DNA from: Verrucomicrobiota bacterium
GTDB taxonomy: Bacteria; Verrucomicrobiota; Verrucomicrobiia; Verrucomicrobiales; Akkermansiaceae
DNA length: 39,616 nt
Direction of reading: 5' to 3'
Assembly (NCBI GenBank): GCA_027619375.1
Contig: JAQCFL010000008.1
Span: 1-39,616, forward strand
The notes under the pieces are model-generated. The model had not been told where the DNA came from. It worked only from the letters and a program-made list of their open reading frames with translations, and ran no database searches. Numbering within the stretch: the stretch's first letter is position 1; the number at the start of each line of letters is the position of its first letter. This document shows positions 32,538 through 39,616 of the stretch, one piece after another. The position numbers were made by a program, and so were the translations under genes.

Positions 32538-32561
32538 ATAATTCCATATTTCTGGAATTAT
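32538..32561. promoter_or_regulatory. ArsR operator candidate at the arsR start codon
   Basis: ATAATTCC-N8-GGAATTAT is a perfect 8-base inverted repeat. Its left arm overlaps a TATAAT hexamer (32537-32542) and its right arm runs into the arsR ATG (32560). Size and spacing suit an ArsR/SmtB dimer, and bound repressor would cover the -10 and start region. A TTGACC at 32518-32523 is only 13 bases from the TATAAT, so the -35 is uncertain. Confidence 0.6.
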
Positions 32562-32889
32562 GAAAATTATCGATGCTGTTTCAGCCCTCGGGGCCCTCGC
32601 CCAACCGGCTCGCTTGAAGATCTTCCGGCTGCTGGTGAAAAGCAGTGGAGAGGGCACTTGTGCAGGCGATCTCGCCAAGCGCTTCGGTCTCCCCAAACCG
32701 ACTCTTTCCTTCCACCTGAAGGATTTGGTGAACGCCGGATTGATCGAGTCCTGCCGGGACGGTCGTTCCATCATCTACCGCCTGCGTCCGAGCGGCATGC
32801 GGCAGCTGATGACCTTTCTGACCGAGGACTGCTGCCAGGGGCGTCCGGAACTGTGTCTGCCTGAGAAGTGCGGAACCGCAGGATGCTAG
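32560..32889 (+). CDS. arsR: ArsR/SmtB-family arsenite-responsive repressor
   Basis: The protein is 109 residues. A winged helix spans about 12-78, with the recognition region [25 protein letters not shown]. Cysteines near the end, Cys91, Cys92 and Cys99 ([11 protein letters not shown]), plus Cys104 and Cys109, form a probable As(III) site like the C-terminal type known from Acidithiobacillus ArsR, rather than the classic helix-5 CxCxxC. Binding of arsenite would release the operator that overlaps its own start. It is the first gene of the arsR-gapdh-arsJ-acr3 run, with 16 bases to the next gene. Confidence 0.93.
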   Translation: MKIIDAVSALGALAQPARLKIFRLLVKSSGEGTCAGDLAKRFGLPKPTLSFHLKDLVNAGLIESCRDGRSIIYRLRPSGMRQLMTFLTEDCCQGRPELCLPEKCGTAGC

Positions 32890-32905
32890 AAGGAAACCAG
32901 ACACC

Positions 32906-33922
32906 ATGAGCATTCGAATCGGAATCAATGGCTTCGGCCGGATGGGACGCCTCGGATTTCGAGCGGCCTGGGATCGGGGCGATCTGGAAATCGTGCACGT
33001 CAACGAGCTCCACGGCGGCCCTGAAACGGCCGCACACTTGCTCGAGTTCGATACGGTCCACGGAACCTGGGATCGGAGCATCGTCGCCGGAGACGATTGC
33101 CTTGAGGTCTCCGGGAAGCGGGTCGGCTACAGCACCAAAGCCACTCCGGGCGAAGTCGATTGGGCCTCGATGGGCATCGACATTGTCGTCGAGAGTTCGG
33201 GGCAATTCCGCACACCCGAAACCCTGCAACCCTACTTCGACGGCGGCGTTGCGAAGGTCGTCGTCGCCGCTCCCGTGAAGGAAGGTGCCCTCAATGTCGT
33301 CATGGGTTGCAATGACCACCTCTACGACCCCGCAAAACACCATCTCCTCACGGCCGCCTCCTGCACAACAAACTGCATCGCCCCCGTCGTGAAGGTGATG
33401 CACGGAAAGATCGGCATCAAACACGGCATGATCACAACCCTCCACGATGTCACCAATACCCAGGTCATCGTTGACGCACCCCACAAGGATCTCCGGCGGG
33501 CCCGGTCCGCCCTCAACTCCCTCATTCCGACGACAACAGGATCCGCTACGGCGATCACGATGATTTATCCCGAACTGAAAGGGAAACTCAATGGCGTCGC
33601 GGTCCGCGTTCCGGTCTTGAATGCGAGCCTGACCGACTGCGTCTTCGAGATGGATCGACCGGTCACCGTGGAAGAAGTGAATGGACTGCTCAAAGAGGCC
33701 TCCGAAACCGATCTGCGGGGCATCCTCGGCTATGAGGAACGCCCTCTGGTGTCGACCGACTACGTGAATGACCCGCGTTCCGGCATCGTGGATGCGGCCT
33801 CCACCATGGTGAACGACGAAACGCAGGTGAAACTCCTGGTCTGGTATGACAACGAAGTCGGCTACGCCTGCCGGATGATGGAGCTGGTAAGCAAGGTCGC
33901 GGCAAGCTTGCCGAAGGCCTGA
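32906..33922 (+). CDS. glyceraldehyde-3-phosphate dehydrogenase, ars-operon type
   Basis: The protein is 338 residues. It starts [22 protein letters not shown] with the NAD-binding motif; catalytic Cys153 is in ASCTTNC and His180 in HDVTNTQ, where housekeeping GAPDH usually has HAYTNDQ. Next to ArsJ, such GAPDHs are known to use arsenate in place of phosphate, making 1-arseno-3-phosphoglycerate that ArsJ exports. This gene is probably dedicated to arsenate detoxification rather than glycolysis. AAGGAAA lies before the ATG. Third-position C is less dominant than in the flanking housekeeping genes, consistent with acquisition. Confidence 0.93.
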   Translation: MSIRIGINGFGRMGRLGFRAAWDRGDLEIVHVNELHGGPETAAHLLEFDTVHGTWDRSIVAGDDCLEVSGKRVGYSTKATPGEVDWASMGIDIVVESSGQFRTPETLQPYFDGGVAKVVVAAPVKEGALNVVMGCNDHLYDPAKHHLLTAASCTTNCIAPVVKVMHGKIGIKHGMITTLHDVTNTQVIVDAPHKDLRRARSALNSLIPTTTGSATAITMIYPELKGKLNGVAVRVPVLNASLTDCVFEMDRPVTVEEVNGLLKEASETDLRGILGYEERPLVSTDYVNDPRSGIVDAASTMVNDETQVKLLVWYDNEVGYACRMMELVSKVAASLPKA

Positions 33923-33934
33923 CCACGCAACTCG

Positions 33935-35191
33935 ATGAACGCTCGAAACTACGGAATTGTCACGGCAGCCTACTGGGGATTCACCCTCACGGATGGTGCT
34001 CTGCGCATGCTTGTGCTGCTGCATTTCCACACCCTCGGCTACTCCCCGGTGCAGCTGGCCCTCCTGTTCCTGCTCTACGAATTTTTCGGCATCGTCACCA
34101 ACCTGTTCGGTGGCTGGATTGGGTCCCGCATGGGCTTGAAGATCACCCTCTTCGCAGGCCTGGCCACTCAGATCGCCGCCCTGACGATGCTGTCGTTCGT
34201 CCAACCCGAATGGGTGGCCGTGGTATCGGTGGCCTACGTGATGGCCGCCCAGTCGCTTTCCGGGATCGCCAAAGATCTCACCAAGATGAGTTCGAAGAGC
34301 GCGGTGAAGCTTCTCGTTCCAAGCACAGGCCAGGAACCGCCTTCCTCGGAGCAACAGTTGTTCAAGTGGGTGGCGATCCTCACGGGATCGAAGAATGCCC
34401 TGAAAGGTGTCGGCTTTCTGCTGGGCGGCCTCCTCCTGGGGTGGATCGGCTTCGCCCCTTCGCTGTGGCTGATGGCGGGGGGACTCGCCATCATTCTCTT
34501 CGCCGGAATGATTTTGCTGAAGCAAGACCTCGGCAAGTCGAAGAAGAAGGTGAAGTTCTCGCAACTATTCTCCAAGAGTCGCGAGATCAACATCCTCTCA
34601 ACGGCACGCTTCTTCCTCTTCGGTTCCCGCGACATCTGGTTCGTGGTCGCCCTGCCGGTCTTCCTCAAGGACGCCTTGGGTTGGAGCTTCGCCAGCGTGG
34701 GAGCCTTCATGGCTGCCTGGGTGATCGGCTATGGATTCGTCCAGGCGTTCGCGCCGTCATTTGTGAGACGCAGCGGCGCTGATGCTGGAGCCCGGGCAGC
34801 CCTGCTCTGGGGGTTTTCGCTGGTGATTGTGACGGCCGCCATCGCCACTGCGGTCCACTTCGACTATCATCCCACCACCTCCGTCCTCCTCGGCCTCGCC
34901 GTCTTCGGCATTGTGTTCGCCGTGAATTCCGCAGTGCATTCCTACCTGATCCTCGCCTACACCGACGCTGACGAAGTGGCACTCAATGTGGGCTTCTACT
35001 ATATGGCGAATGCTTGCGGCCGTCTGGTCGGCACACTTCTTTCCGGCCTCCTCTACTTGACGGCCGGCCTTCCCGGATGCCTCTGGACCAGCGCCGCGTT
35101 CACCCTCATGGCGGCCGTTCTCACCATCAAGCTGCCGCGCTTGCCCGCGGCCATCCCCCCGTTGCACAAACCCACTGATCCCGCACCATGA
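33935..35191 (+). CDS. arsJ: organoarsenical efflux MFS transporter ArsJ
   Basis: The protein is 418 residues with 11-12 membrane helices. The N-terminus [34 protein letters not shown] and the following [20 protein letters not shown] match what I know of ArsJ. There is a long cytoplasmic linker in the middle ([19 protein letters not shown]). It exports 1-arseno-3-phosphoglycerate made by the GAPDH encoded 12 bases upstream. The stop overlaps the acr3 start (ATGA). I see no frame disruption. Confidence 0.93.
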   Translation: MNARNYGIVTAAYWGFTLTDGALRMLVLLHFHTLGYSPVQLALLFLLYEFFGIVTNLFGGWIGSRMGLKITLFAGLATQIAALTMLSFVQPEWVAVVSVAYVMAAQSLSGIAKDLTKMSSKSAVKLLVPSTGQEPPSSEQQLFKWVAILTGSKNALKGVGFLLGGLLLGWIGFAPSLWLMAGGLAIILFAGMILLKQDLGKSKKKVKFSQLFSKSREINILSTARFFLFGSRDIWFVVALPVFLKDALGWSFASVGAFMAAWVIGYGFVQAFAPSFVRRSGADAGARAALLWGFSLVIVTAAIATAVHFDYHPTTSVLLGLAVFGIVFAVNSAVHSYLILAYTDADEVALNVGFYYMANACGRLVGTLLSGLLYLTAGLPGCLWTSAAFTLMAAVLTIKLPRLPAAIPPLHKPTDPAP

Positions 35192-36285
35192 GTCTGAATA
35201 CCAAATCAATGAGCATCTTCGAACGGCATCTCTCGGTGTGGGTCGGGATCTGCATCCTCGTGGGCATCGGCCTGGGCAAGCTGGCCCCCGGCCTCGCCGA
35301 GTCGCTCGACGGCATGTCCATCTATGTGGACGACGCCCCGGTGGTCTCGATTCCCATCGCCATCTGCCTCTTCTTCATGATGTATCCGATCATGGCCAAG
35401 ATCGACTTTCGCGAGGTCGTCAAGGCGAGTCGGAACCCCAAACCCGTCATCCTGACCTTGATCGTGAACTGGGCCATCAAGCCCTTCACGATGCTGGCCA
35501 TCGCCACGCTGTTTCTCGGCGTCTTCTTCAAGGATCTCCTGCCTGGATCGGAGATCGTGAAGGACGGCAGCGAAGTGGAACTTTATCGATCCTACATCTC
35601 GGGCGCGATTCTTCTGGGGATCGCCCCCTGCACGGCCATGGTGCTGGTCTGGAGCCACCTCGCCAAAGGAAACCAGGGACTCACCCTCGTCATGGTGGCC
35701 ATCAATTCCCTCACCATGCTCTTCCTCTACGGAATGATCGGCGGTTGGTTGCTTGGGATCAACCACATGCCCGTGCCATGGCAGGCACTGCTATTGTCAG
35801 TATCCATCTATGTGGCCCTCCCGCTGATCGCCGGCTATTTTTCCCGGATGTGGATCGTGAACACCAAGGGGGAGGAATGGTTCACCGAAAAATTTTTACA
35901 CGTGCTCACCCCGGTCTCCATCATGGCTTTGCTGGCCACCCTCGTCCTGCTCTTCAGCTTCAAAGGCGAGACAATTCTGGCCAACCCGCTGACCATCCTT
36001 TGGATCGCCATCCCGCTCACCTTGCAAACCTTGCTGATATTCGGCCTCACCTATGGCTTGGCCAGGCTGCTGAACTTCTCCTACGAGGACGCCGCCCCCT
36101 CGGCCATGATTGGGGCCTCCAACCACTTTGAGGTCGCCATCGCGACCGCTGTCATGCTCTTTGGCCTCTCTTCCGGGGCCGCCCTCGCCACCGTGATCGG
36201 CGTCCTCATCGAGGTTCCCCTGATGCTGTTTCTCGTCCGATTCTGCCAACGGACCCGACCTTGGTTTTCCGATGAGAAGAGTTAG
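35188..36285 (+). CDS. acr3: ACR3-family arsenite efflux transporter
   Basis: The protein is 365 residues, or 358 from the alternative ATG at 35209 ([11 protein letters not shown]), with about ten membrane helices. The conserved Cys148 in [21 protein letters not shown] and the late Glu in [15 protein letters not shown] are the residues known to be needed for As(III) transport. It is driven by the proton gradient. Its arsenite could arise from an unlinked arsenate reductase, since no arsC is present here. It is the last gene of the overlapping ars run; the MIP gene fragment begins 63 bases downstream. Confidence 0.95.
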   Translation: MSLNTKSMSIFERHLSVWVGICILVGIGLGKLAPGLAESLDGMSIYVDDAPVVSIPIAICLFFMMYPIMAKIDFREVVKASRNPKPVILTLIVNWAIKPFTMLAIATLFLGVFFKDLLPGSEIVKDGSEVELYRSYISGAILLGIAPCTAMVLVWSHLAKGNQGLTLVMVAINSLTMLFLYGMIGGWLLGINHMPVPWQALLLSVSIYVALPLIAGYFSRMWIVNTKGEEWFTEKFLHVLTPVSIMALLATLVLLFSFKGETILANPLTILWIAIPLTLQTLLIFGLTYGLARLLNFSYEDAAPSAMIGASNHFEVAIATAVMLFGLSSGAALATVIGVLIEVPLMLFLVRFCQRTRPWFSDEKS

Positions 36286-36348
36286 CCATACCGGCTCAAC
36301 GCATTCCATCAGCCCTACGCTCCCCTCCCTCCCCCCAAACCCGGGCGC

Positions 36349-36486
36349 ATGGGCAAGATGCACTGGGCCGACACCTGGATGCATTTCCTCCCCCAGGCCC
36401 TCGGTGAAGTCCTCGCCGCCTTCGCCTTCAAGGGACTCTATTATCCGCAGGACAAATTAGACTCCCCAACGATGCACCAAATGTGA
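36349..36486 (+). pseudogene. 3' fragment of a second MIP/aquaporin gene
   Basis: Too short for the ORF track. ATG GGC AAG ATG begins a frame encoding MGKMHWADTWMHFLPQALG and then EVLAAFAFKGLYYPQDK. This matches residues 184-217 (MGKMAWAD onward) of the intact MIP protein at 31809-32462. By eye the DNA differs at roughly 15 of 110 positions, mostly third codon positions, with a 3-base insertion and an extra T in the old stop (AAATTAG against AAGTAG). The frame then runs on to a TGA at 36484-36486. Upstream of the ATG the similarity ends abruptly. It is therefore the tail of a diverged homologue, not a fresh copy. Confidence 0.85.
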
Positions 36487-36502
36487 ATAGGTTGTTCACA
36501 TT
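36480..36502. promoter_or_regulatory. 8-base inverted repeat, operator-like
   Basis: AATGTGAA-N7-TTCACATT, perfect 8-base arms, with near-symmetric CCAA/TTGG flanks. It lies 140 bases before the Na/Pi transporter ATG and at the end of the MIP fragment. It differs from the ArsR operator candidate. The regulator is unknown. Confidence 0.45.
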
Positions 36503-36543
36503 GGCATTCCGTCATCCCCCTGGCCCGTCGGACTTTCTGCGGG

Positions 36544-36575
36544 TTGATAATCTCAAACTTGAGAAGGAATAGTCT
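36544..36575 (+). promoter_or_regulatory. candidate promoter of the Na/Pi transporter with embedded palindrome
   Basis: TAGTCT (36570-36575) matches the -10 seen before rpsU and ktrB. TTGATA (36544-36549) lies 20 bases upstream, longer than ideal. Between them is TCTCAA-AC-TTGAGA (36551-36564), a 14-base palindrome where a regulator could act. Confidence 0.35.
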
Positions 36576-36641
36576 GGTCAGATCCCGTCAGTGTGACGAA
36601 ATCGCCACACAATTCCCGCTGCCGCGGCCCTCACCACAAGC

Positions 36642-38372
36642 ATGACGACCTTCCTCCAAATTCTCGGATCCCTCGGCATCTTCCTCTTCGGCATGAAGGT
36701 CATGTCAGAGGGCGTGCAGAAGCTCGCCGGAGCCCGCATGCGCCGCGCCCTCGCCTCGGTCACCAAGAACCGCGTCAGCGGCGTCCTCACCGGCCTCTTC
36801 ACCACCGGCCTCGTCCAATCCTCCTCCGCCACCACCGTCCTCGTCGTCTCCCTCGTCAACGCCGGTCTCCTCACCCTCACCGAATCCATCGGCGTCGTCA
36901 TGGGCGCCAACCTCGGCACCACCCTCACCGCCTGGATCGTCGCCACCATCGGCAAATTCAGCCTCGCCAAGATCGCCATCCCCATCATCGGCATCGGCTT
37001 CCCCATCTTCTTCATCGCCAAAAACAATGGCAAGGCCCTCGGCGAGTTCCTCATCGGCTTCGGACTCCTCTTCCTCGGCCTCGACTTTCTCAAGGACTCC
37101 GTCCCCGACCTCAAGACCCTCGTCGTCGAAGACCCCGCCACCGCCGCCCATATCCAGTCCTGGATCGAGTTCTTTAGCGGCAAGGGCTACTTCTCCTACG
37201 TCCTCTTCCTCATCGGCGGCATCATCCTCACCCTCATGGTGCAGTCCTCCTCCGCCGCCATGGCCATCACCATCACCTGCGCCATCAACGGCTGGTTCGG
37301 TGACGATCCCTTCGAGGTCTTCAGAATCTCCGCCGCCGTCGTCCTCGGCGAAAACATCGGCACCACCATCACCGCCTGGCTCGCCGCCCTCGGCGCTAAC
37401 CGTAACGCCAAACGAGCCGCGCGGGCCCACCTCCTCTTCAACGTCATCGGCGTCATCTGGATGCTCGTCTTCTTCCTCGGCTTCACCTCCTTGGTCTGGC
37501 AGATCACCCAACACCTCCCCGACAGCCTCCGCACCGTGAAGGGTGACTTCCAAAAGAGCGAGGTCGCCTTCGCCACCGCCATCTTCCACACCAGCTTCAA
37601 CTTCATCAACATCCTCCTCCTCATCTGGTTCGTCCCCCAGATCGCCAAAATCGTCCAGCGATGGATTCCCGACAAAGGCACCGAATCCGCCCGACCCCGC
37701 CTCCGCTACATCTCCCAGAACCTCGTCGATCTCGGCGAACTCAACATCGTCGAGGCCGAAAACGCCATCCGCCTCATGTCCCATAACTGCGACAAGATGT
37801 TCAAGGGCTTCGTCGATGTCTTCCAACACCCCAAGGAGGACCTCTCCGCATCGGTCTCCGCCCTCAAGAAAATGGAGGAGGAGGCCGACGAGATGATGCA
37901 CGACATCACCGAATACCTCGTGCAATGCTCCACCCGCGAGATCGGACCGACCCACGCCACGAACATCGCCCGGATGATCCGCATCGTCGCCGAACTTGAG
38001 GAATGCACGGACCGCATCTACCGCCTCGTGAAACTCGTGCAGCGCAAATACAACAAGAACCGCGAGTTCTCCGAGGAACAAATCAATGGCGTCCTCGAAA
38101 TGACCACCGTCGTCGGCCAATCCCTCAGCGTCGCCGACAACTTTCTCCTCCGACCCGTCCCCTCCGATGTCATCGGCTCCGTGCACACCCTCGAGGAACG
38201 ATCCGACAAACTGCGCAAGTCCTACAACAAGGAGGCCATGCGCCGCATGGCCGGCGGCGACATCCAGGTCGAGATGCTCTACACGGACATCAACAACCAC
38301 CTCGAGGCGATCGCCAACCACGCCCTCAACATCATCCAGGAAAGCTCCGGCATCGCCCAATCAAGAGGCTGA
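36642..38372 (+). CDS. Na/Pi cotransporter with PhoU-like domain (NptA/YjbB family)
   Basis: The protein is 576 residues. Two inverted membrane repeats carry the diagnostic QSSS motifs: GLVQSSSATTVLVVSLVNAG and MVQSSSAAMAITITCAINGW. The C-terminal half, from about residue 355, is a helical PhoU-like domain (NIVEAENAIRLMSHNCDKMFKGF). It moves inorganic phosphate with sodium; bacterial members may export or import. Being next to an ars locus is suggestive, since arsenate is a phosphate mimic and ArsJ detoxification consumes glyceraldehyde 3-phosphate. The C-rich codon use matches the housekeeping genes. Confidence 0.92.
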   Translation: MTTFLQILGSLGIFLFGMKVMSEGVQKLAGARMRRALASVTKNRVSGVLTGLFTTGLVQSSSATTVLVVSLVNAGLLTLTESIGVVMGANLGTTLTAWIVATIGKFSLAKIAIPIIGIGFPIFFIAKNNGKALGEFLIGFGLLFLGLDFLKDSVPDLKTLVVEDPATAAHIQSWIEFFSGKGYFSYVLFLIGGIILTLMVQSSSAAMAITITCAINGWFGDDPFEVFRISAAVVLGENIGTTITAWLAALGANRNAKRAARAHLLFNVIGVIWMLVFFLGFTSLVWQITQHLPDSLRTVKGDFQKSEVAFATAIFHTSFNFINILLLIWFVPQIAKIVQRWIPDKGTESARPRLRYISQNLVDLGELNIVEAENAIRLMSHNCDKMFKGFVDVFQHPKEDLSASVSALKKMEEEADEMMHDITEYLVQCSTREIGPTHATNIARMIRIVAELEECTDRIYRLVKLVQRKYNKNREFSEEQINGVLEMTTVVGQSLSVADNFLLRPVPSDVIGSVHTLEERSDKLRKSYNKEAMRRMAGGDIQVEMLYTDINNHLEAIANHALNIIQESSGIAQSRG

Positions 38373-38428
38373 TTTCGGGATCGCCTTTTTGACTTCCGTT
38401 CCGCGATCAACGAAGGAACAATCCCCCG

Positions 38429-39595
38429 ATGCGTCGTTGCGCCTTCCTCCTTCTGCTCACCGCCACCCTCTCCGCCGAGCCACCTCAACTCCGCCAGGGT
38501 CAATTCCTCACCCCCGCAGCGGGCCGCCTCGAACTCGATCGCATCGCCGAAAAAGTCCCCGACCTCGAAGCTTGGAACCTACGCCGGGTAAAGGTCCGCG
38601 AAGGCATCCTCCAGGGCGCGGGCCTCTCCCCCCTCCCGGAGAGAACGCCCCTCAATCCCCTTCGCCACTCCAAACGCAGCCACGAGGGCTACACCGTCGA
38701 AAACGTCGCCCTCGAAACCGCCCCCGGCCTCTTCCTTTGCGGCAACCTCTACCTCCCCAGCGAACCGGCGGACTCCATCCCCGCCGTCCTCTGCCCCCAC
38801 GGCCACTCCCGCGATCCCAACTACGCCAACGAGGGCCGCTACCGTCCCGACCACCAATACCGCTGCGCCGCCCTCGCCCGCATGGGGGCCGCCGTCTTCT
38901 CCTACGACATGATCGGCTACGCCGATTCCCGCAAGACCGGCTGGACCCACCGCCACGGCGACCAGGTCCTCCGCCTCCAACTCTGGAACAGCATCCGCGC
39001 CGCCGACTTCCTCCTCTCCCTCCCCAATGTCGATCCAAAGCGCCTCGCCATCACCGGCGCCTCGGGCGGCGGCACTCAGACCTTCCTCCTTACCGCCATC
39101 GACGACCGCATCGCCGTCTCCGCGCCCTGCGTCATGGTCTCCGCCCACTTCTTCGGCGGATGCGTCTGCGAAAGCGGCCTGCCCGTCCACGTCCGCCCTG
39201 ACCACATCACCAACAACACCGAGTTCGCCGCCCTCTGCGCCCCCCGCCCCCTCCTCCTCATCTCTTGCGGCGGCGACTGGACCGCGAACACCCCCAAGGT
39301 CGAACTCCCCTTCCTCCAGCGCATCTACGGCTTCTATGACAAGAAGGACCTCGTCGAGAACGCCCACTTTCAGGACGAACAACACGACTACGGCCCAAAC
39401 AAACGCCAGGCCCTCTACCGCTTCTTCGTCAAACATCTCCAGCTCGACCCCAAGCCCTGGAAAAGGCCCGGCTCCGACGAAATCGACGAATCCACCATCA
39501 CCATCGAGGACCACGGCACCATGCAGGTCTTCACCGACGCCCACCCCCTCCCCCCCCACGCCCTCAATCCCGACGCCCCAGTCAATCTGAGGTAG
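38429..39595 (+). CDS. secreted alpha/beta hydrolase, acetyl-xylan-esterase-like
   Basis: The protein is 388 residues. Residues 1-16 (MRRCAFLLLLTATLSA) are a signal peptide. The nucleophile elbow is GASGGG with Ser212. The likely acid is Asp283 (SCGGDW), and the likely His is His319 (FQDEQHDYG). CPHGHSRDPNYANEGRY holds the oxyanion-side HGH. The fold matches the dienelactone hydrolase / acetyl xylan esterase-like families abundant in polysaccharide-degrading Verrucomicrobiota; the substrate is unknown. AAGGAA nine bases before the ATG is a fair ribosome binding site. It is followed at once by a copy of the intergenic hairpin repeat. Confidence 0.88.
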   Translation: MRRCAFLLLLTATLSAEPPQLRQGQFLTPAAGRLELDRIAEKVPDLEAWNLRRVKVREGILQGAGLSPLPERTPLNPLRHSKRSHEGYTVENVALETAPGLFLCGNLYLPSEPADSIPAVLCPHGHSRDPNYANEGRYRPDHQYRCAALARMGAAVFSYDMIGYADSRKTGWTHRHGDQVLRLQLWNSIRAADFLLSLPNVDPKRLAITGASGGGTQTFLLTAIDDRIAVSAPCVMVSAHFFGGCVCESGLPVHVRPDHITNNTEFAALCAPRPLLLISCGGDWTANTPKVELPFLQRIYGFYDKKDLVENAHFQDEQHDYGPNKRQALYRFFVKHLQLDPKPWKRPGSDEIDESTITIEDHGTMQVFTDAHPLPPHALNPDAPVNLR

Positions 39596-39597
39596 GG

Positions 39598-39616
39598 GAC
39601 GGTCGCTCCGCGCCGT
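39598..39616. repeat. third copy of the GACGGTCGCTCCGCGCCGT repeat, cut by the window end
   Basis: These 19 bases are identical to 17738-17756. The copy begins three bases after the stop codon of the hydrolase gene. The first copy in this orientation is 22 kb away. Confidence 0.75.

Larger units (their letters stand above)
36286..36641. other. junction region after acr3
   Basis: This 356-base gap has no complete gene. It holds a C/T-rich tract (36320-36336) similar to the one after the intact MIP gene (32473-32490), the MIP 3' fragment, an 8-base inverted repeat, and a candidate promoter for the Na/Pi transporter. Confidence 0.6.

Noticed and set aside
36272-36460. 62-codon ORF across the acr3 downstream junction
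   Set aside because: It is in a different frame from the MIP fragment, which gives the recognisable homology; this frame is a Ser/Pro-rich shadow.
36705-38360. 551-codon minus-strand ORF opposite the Na/Pi transporter
   Set aside because: Shadow of the transporter frame, composed of Asp/Glu/Gly/Val runs and without any family motif.

Overview
The window looks like a chromosomal segment from a member of the Verrucomicrobiota (PVC superphylum), probably class Verrucomicrobiae. Three things point there: a very large secreted protein that ends in the PVC-type propeller, HEAT repeats and CxxCH heme module; a giant beta-helix surface protein with the C-terminal module common in that group; and a SecA with a long N-terminal helical insertion. 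The DNA is GC-rich. Many genes have a strongly C-rich coding strand, which produces very long but spurious antisense ORFs. No tRNA, rRNA, IS element or CRISPR array was seen.

Layout. 1-861 has no convincing gene. 862-9847 (minus) holds two giant exported proteins: a ceramidase-like/LamG/propeller/HEAT/cytochrome c fusion and a parallel beta-helix protein. 10598-13797 is a small carbon-metabolism cluster: an ornithine cyclodeaminase-family gene and a KDG-kinase-like PfkB gene on the minus strand, divergent from an SDR resembling D-mannonate oxidoreductase on the plus strand. 14014-17633 is housekeeping: secA, then rpsU with a textbook terminator. 18125-20555 is a KtrB/KtrA-type potassium uptake pair. 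20675-28252 (minus) holds fabF, an exbB-exbD-TonB-like-zinc ribbon operon, glnS, an M20 dipeptidase, a small membrane protein and a histone-H1-like Lys/Ala protein with an acidic tail. 28335-30291 (plus) is rlmI, a membrane-anchored hypothetical gene and rpsP.

The accessory part runs from about 30300 to 36640. It starts with a repeat-rich gap, then a vapBC toxin-antitoxin pair whose operator overlaps its promoter. An arsenic locus follows: MIP channel, arsR, GAPDH, arsJ, acr3. As inferred from known families, arsenate is converted by the GAPDH to 1-arseno-3-phosphoglycerate and exported by ArsJ; arsenite is exported by ACR3; ArsR controls the set through a palindrome at its own start codon. 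Directly downstream of acr3 lies a previously uncalled 3' fragment of a second, diverged MIP gene, so the ars genes are bracketed by MIP sequence, which looks like an insertion or recombination scar. A Na/Pi cotransporter with a PhoU domain and a secreted alpha/beta hydrolase close the window.

The intergenic gaps share a recurring architecture: short hairpins with 7-9 bp stems of different sequence but a 3-4 base loop, often TCC. One of these (GACGGTCGCTCCGCGCCGTC) occurs three times, including the very end of the window. A second element of about 285 bp at 30557-30841 has imperfect terminal inverted repeats. These repeats and the MIP scar are the least explained structures here. Coordinates and motifs were read by eye; family calls rest on motif recognition, not on database searches.
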